Shown: positions 63,286-64,000 of the stretch, piece by piece
Position numbering within the stretch: position 1 is the stretch's first letter
How the letters are laid out: every line of letters starts with the position of its first letter
NCBI RefSeq assembly: GCF_004761875.1
Contig: NZ_SJEY01000002.1
Span: forward strand, 186,001-250,000
DNA from: Roseovarius aestuariivivens
GTDB taxonomy: Bacteria > Pseudomonadota > Alphaproteobacteria > Rhodobacterales > Rhodobacteraceae
Reading direction: 5' to 3'
DNA: 64,000 bases
Notes under the pieces: generated by a model
Database searches by the model: none
Told to the model about the DNA's origin: nothing
Seen by the model: only the letters and a program-made list of their open reading frames with translations
Translations under genes and position numbers: made by a program

Positions 63286-64000
63286 ATGGCGACAATTTCG
63301 CCATCATCGGACTACAGACAGGAGCGCGCCGCACCGGCCCGGGCGGACGCCGTCGCCAGCACGCGCGATCCGCGGCTCGACTTCTTTCGCGGGATCGCGA
63401 TGTTCATCATCCTGGTCGCGCATATCCCGGACAATCCGTGGACCGGATGGATCCCGGCGCGGTTCGGATTTTCGGACGCCACGGAAATATTCGTCTTCTG
63501 CTCGGGTATGGCCTCGGCCATCGCCTTTGGCGGCACCTTCGCGCGCAAAGGGTTCTGGATGGGCACCGCGCGCGTGGGCTATCGGACCTGGCAGGTTTAC
63601 TGGGCGCATATCGGGTTGTTCTTCTTCGTCGCGATGAGCATGGCCGCGCTGGACGCATCGGGCGCGTTCGAGAAAAGCTATGTCGATTCGCTCAACCTGC
63701 GCTGGTTCTTCGAGGACCCGCAAAGCCAGATCGTCGGCGCCTTCACGCTGACCTATGTGCCCAACTATTTCGACATCCTGCCCATGTACCTTGTGGTGCT
63801 GGCGATGATGCCGCTGATCGTGGCCGCGTCGCGGGTGCATCTTTGGGCCGTGGCGGGCCTGAGCGTGGGCGTGTGGCTTGCCGCGCAGGCGCAGCTTTTG
63901 TGGCTGCCGGCAGAACCGTGGTCGGATCGTGAGTGGTTCTTCAACCCGTTCGGCTGGCAACTTTTGTTTTTCACCGGCTTCGCCTTCATGATCGGATGGC
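63286..64000 (+). CDS. opgC: OpgC-family membrane acyltransferase, 3'-truncated by the window edge
   Basis: The first 238 codons of an OpgC protein, which adds succinyl groups to osmoregulated periplasmic glucans. After a polar N-terminus comes the motif RDPRLDFFRGIAMFIILVAHIP, then FGFSDATEIFVFCSGMASAI and further helices (MYLVVLAMMPLIVAAS). The ATG at 63286 is preceded by CAGGAAAG. The C-terminal third lies beyond the window. Confidence 0.9.
   Translation, partial: MATISPSSDYRQERAAPARADAVASTRDPRLDFFRGIAMFIILVAHIPDNPWTGWIPARFGFSDATEIFVFCSGMASAIAFGGTFARKGFWMGTARVGYRTWQVYWAHIGLFFFVAMSMAALDASGAFEKSYVDSLNLRWFFEDPQSQIVGAFTLTYVPNYFDILPMYLVVLAMMPLIVAASRVHLWAVAGLSVGVWLAAQAQLLWLPAEPWSDREWFFNPFGWQLLFFTGFAFMIGW

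Overview
The window is GC-rich DNA of an alphaproteobacterium, most likely a marine Rhodobacteraceae (Roseobacter-group) species. This rests on gene content: a petP-petR regulator pair, an Mcl1-type malyl-CoA lyase, a DgcN/DgcA D-glutamate pair, an ectoine-type eutB/eutC/doeA locus, two PotD/PotF-type ABC importers, VPLPA-CTERM remnants and the leuB/leuD/leuC set. No plasmid, phage, insertion sequence or CRISPR signature was seen.

Layout. 1-2100: a lower-GC stretch with the 3' end of an ABC exporter ATPase and a metallophosphoesterase, ending exactly at the 3' end of a tRNA-Pro(CGG). 2200-8000: leucine biosynthesis (leuB, leuD, leuC, minus strand), with leuB separated from leuD by an exonuclease/phosphatase-family protein and a membrane protein. 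8250-10540: petR-petP, divergent from ilvE. 10560-32000: a roughly 21 kb region for uptake and breakdown of nitrogenous compounds. It holds one four-gene PotABCD-like importer, a minus-strand operon (eutB, flavodoxin-like reductase, eutC, carbon-nitrogen hydrolase, Lrp/AsnC regulator, then aldehyde dehydrogenase and aminotransferase), a divergent doeA-type hydrolase, a second aminotransferase, a GntR regulator with two candidate operators, and a second PotFGHI-like importer ending in a FAD oxidoreductase.

32000-39000 is mixed housekeeping: EamA exporter, periplasmic glutathione peroxidase, hydantoinase A-like protein, queG, a glutathione S-transferase, mtgA, a YrhK-like protein and a stand-alone BLUF light sensor. 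39000-47100 carries pheS, then a phosphonate-type importer (phnD, phnC, two phnE) overlapping a HAD hydrolase, a broken VPLPA-CTERM gene, a tiny lipoprotein gene, and rpmI-rplT. 47300-64000 holds an M23 peptidase-like protein with a seven-repeat C-terminal half, pyk, an N-formylglutamate amidohydrolase-like protein, a tautomerase, a DUF1244 protein, a D-amino-acid aminotransferase, dgcN-dgcA, mcl1, a TPP-dependent enzyme, a TPR protein and the start of opgC.

The observations most worth following are: a paired-palindrome element (two TTTGTACAAA sites 41 bp apart with a partly conserved centre and an in-frame small ORF) present once before leuD and once before pheS; a variant ectoine-type degradation locus in which a carbon-nitrogen hydrolase sits where a deacetylase gene is expected; a shared TTTGATCAAA-like operator pair around the GntR gene; and an M23-domain protein with what looks like a seven-bladed propeller.
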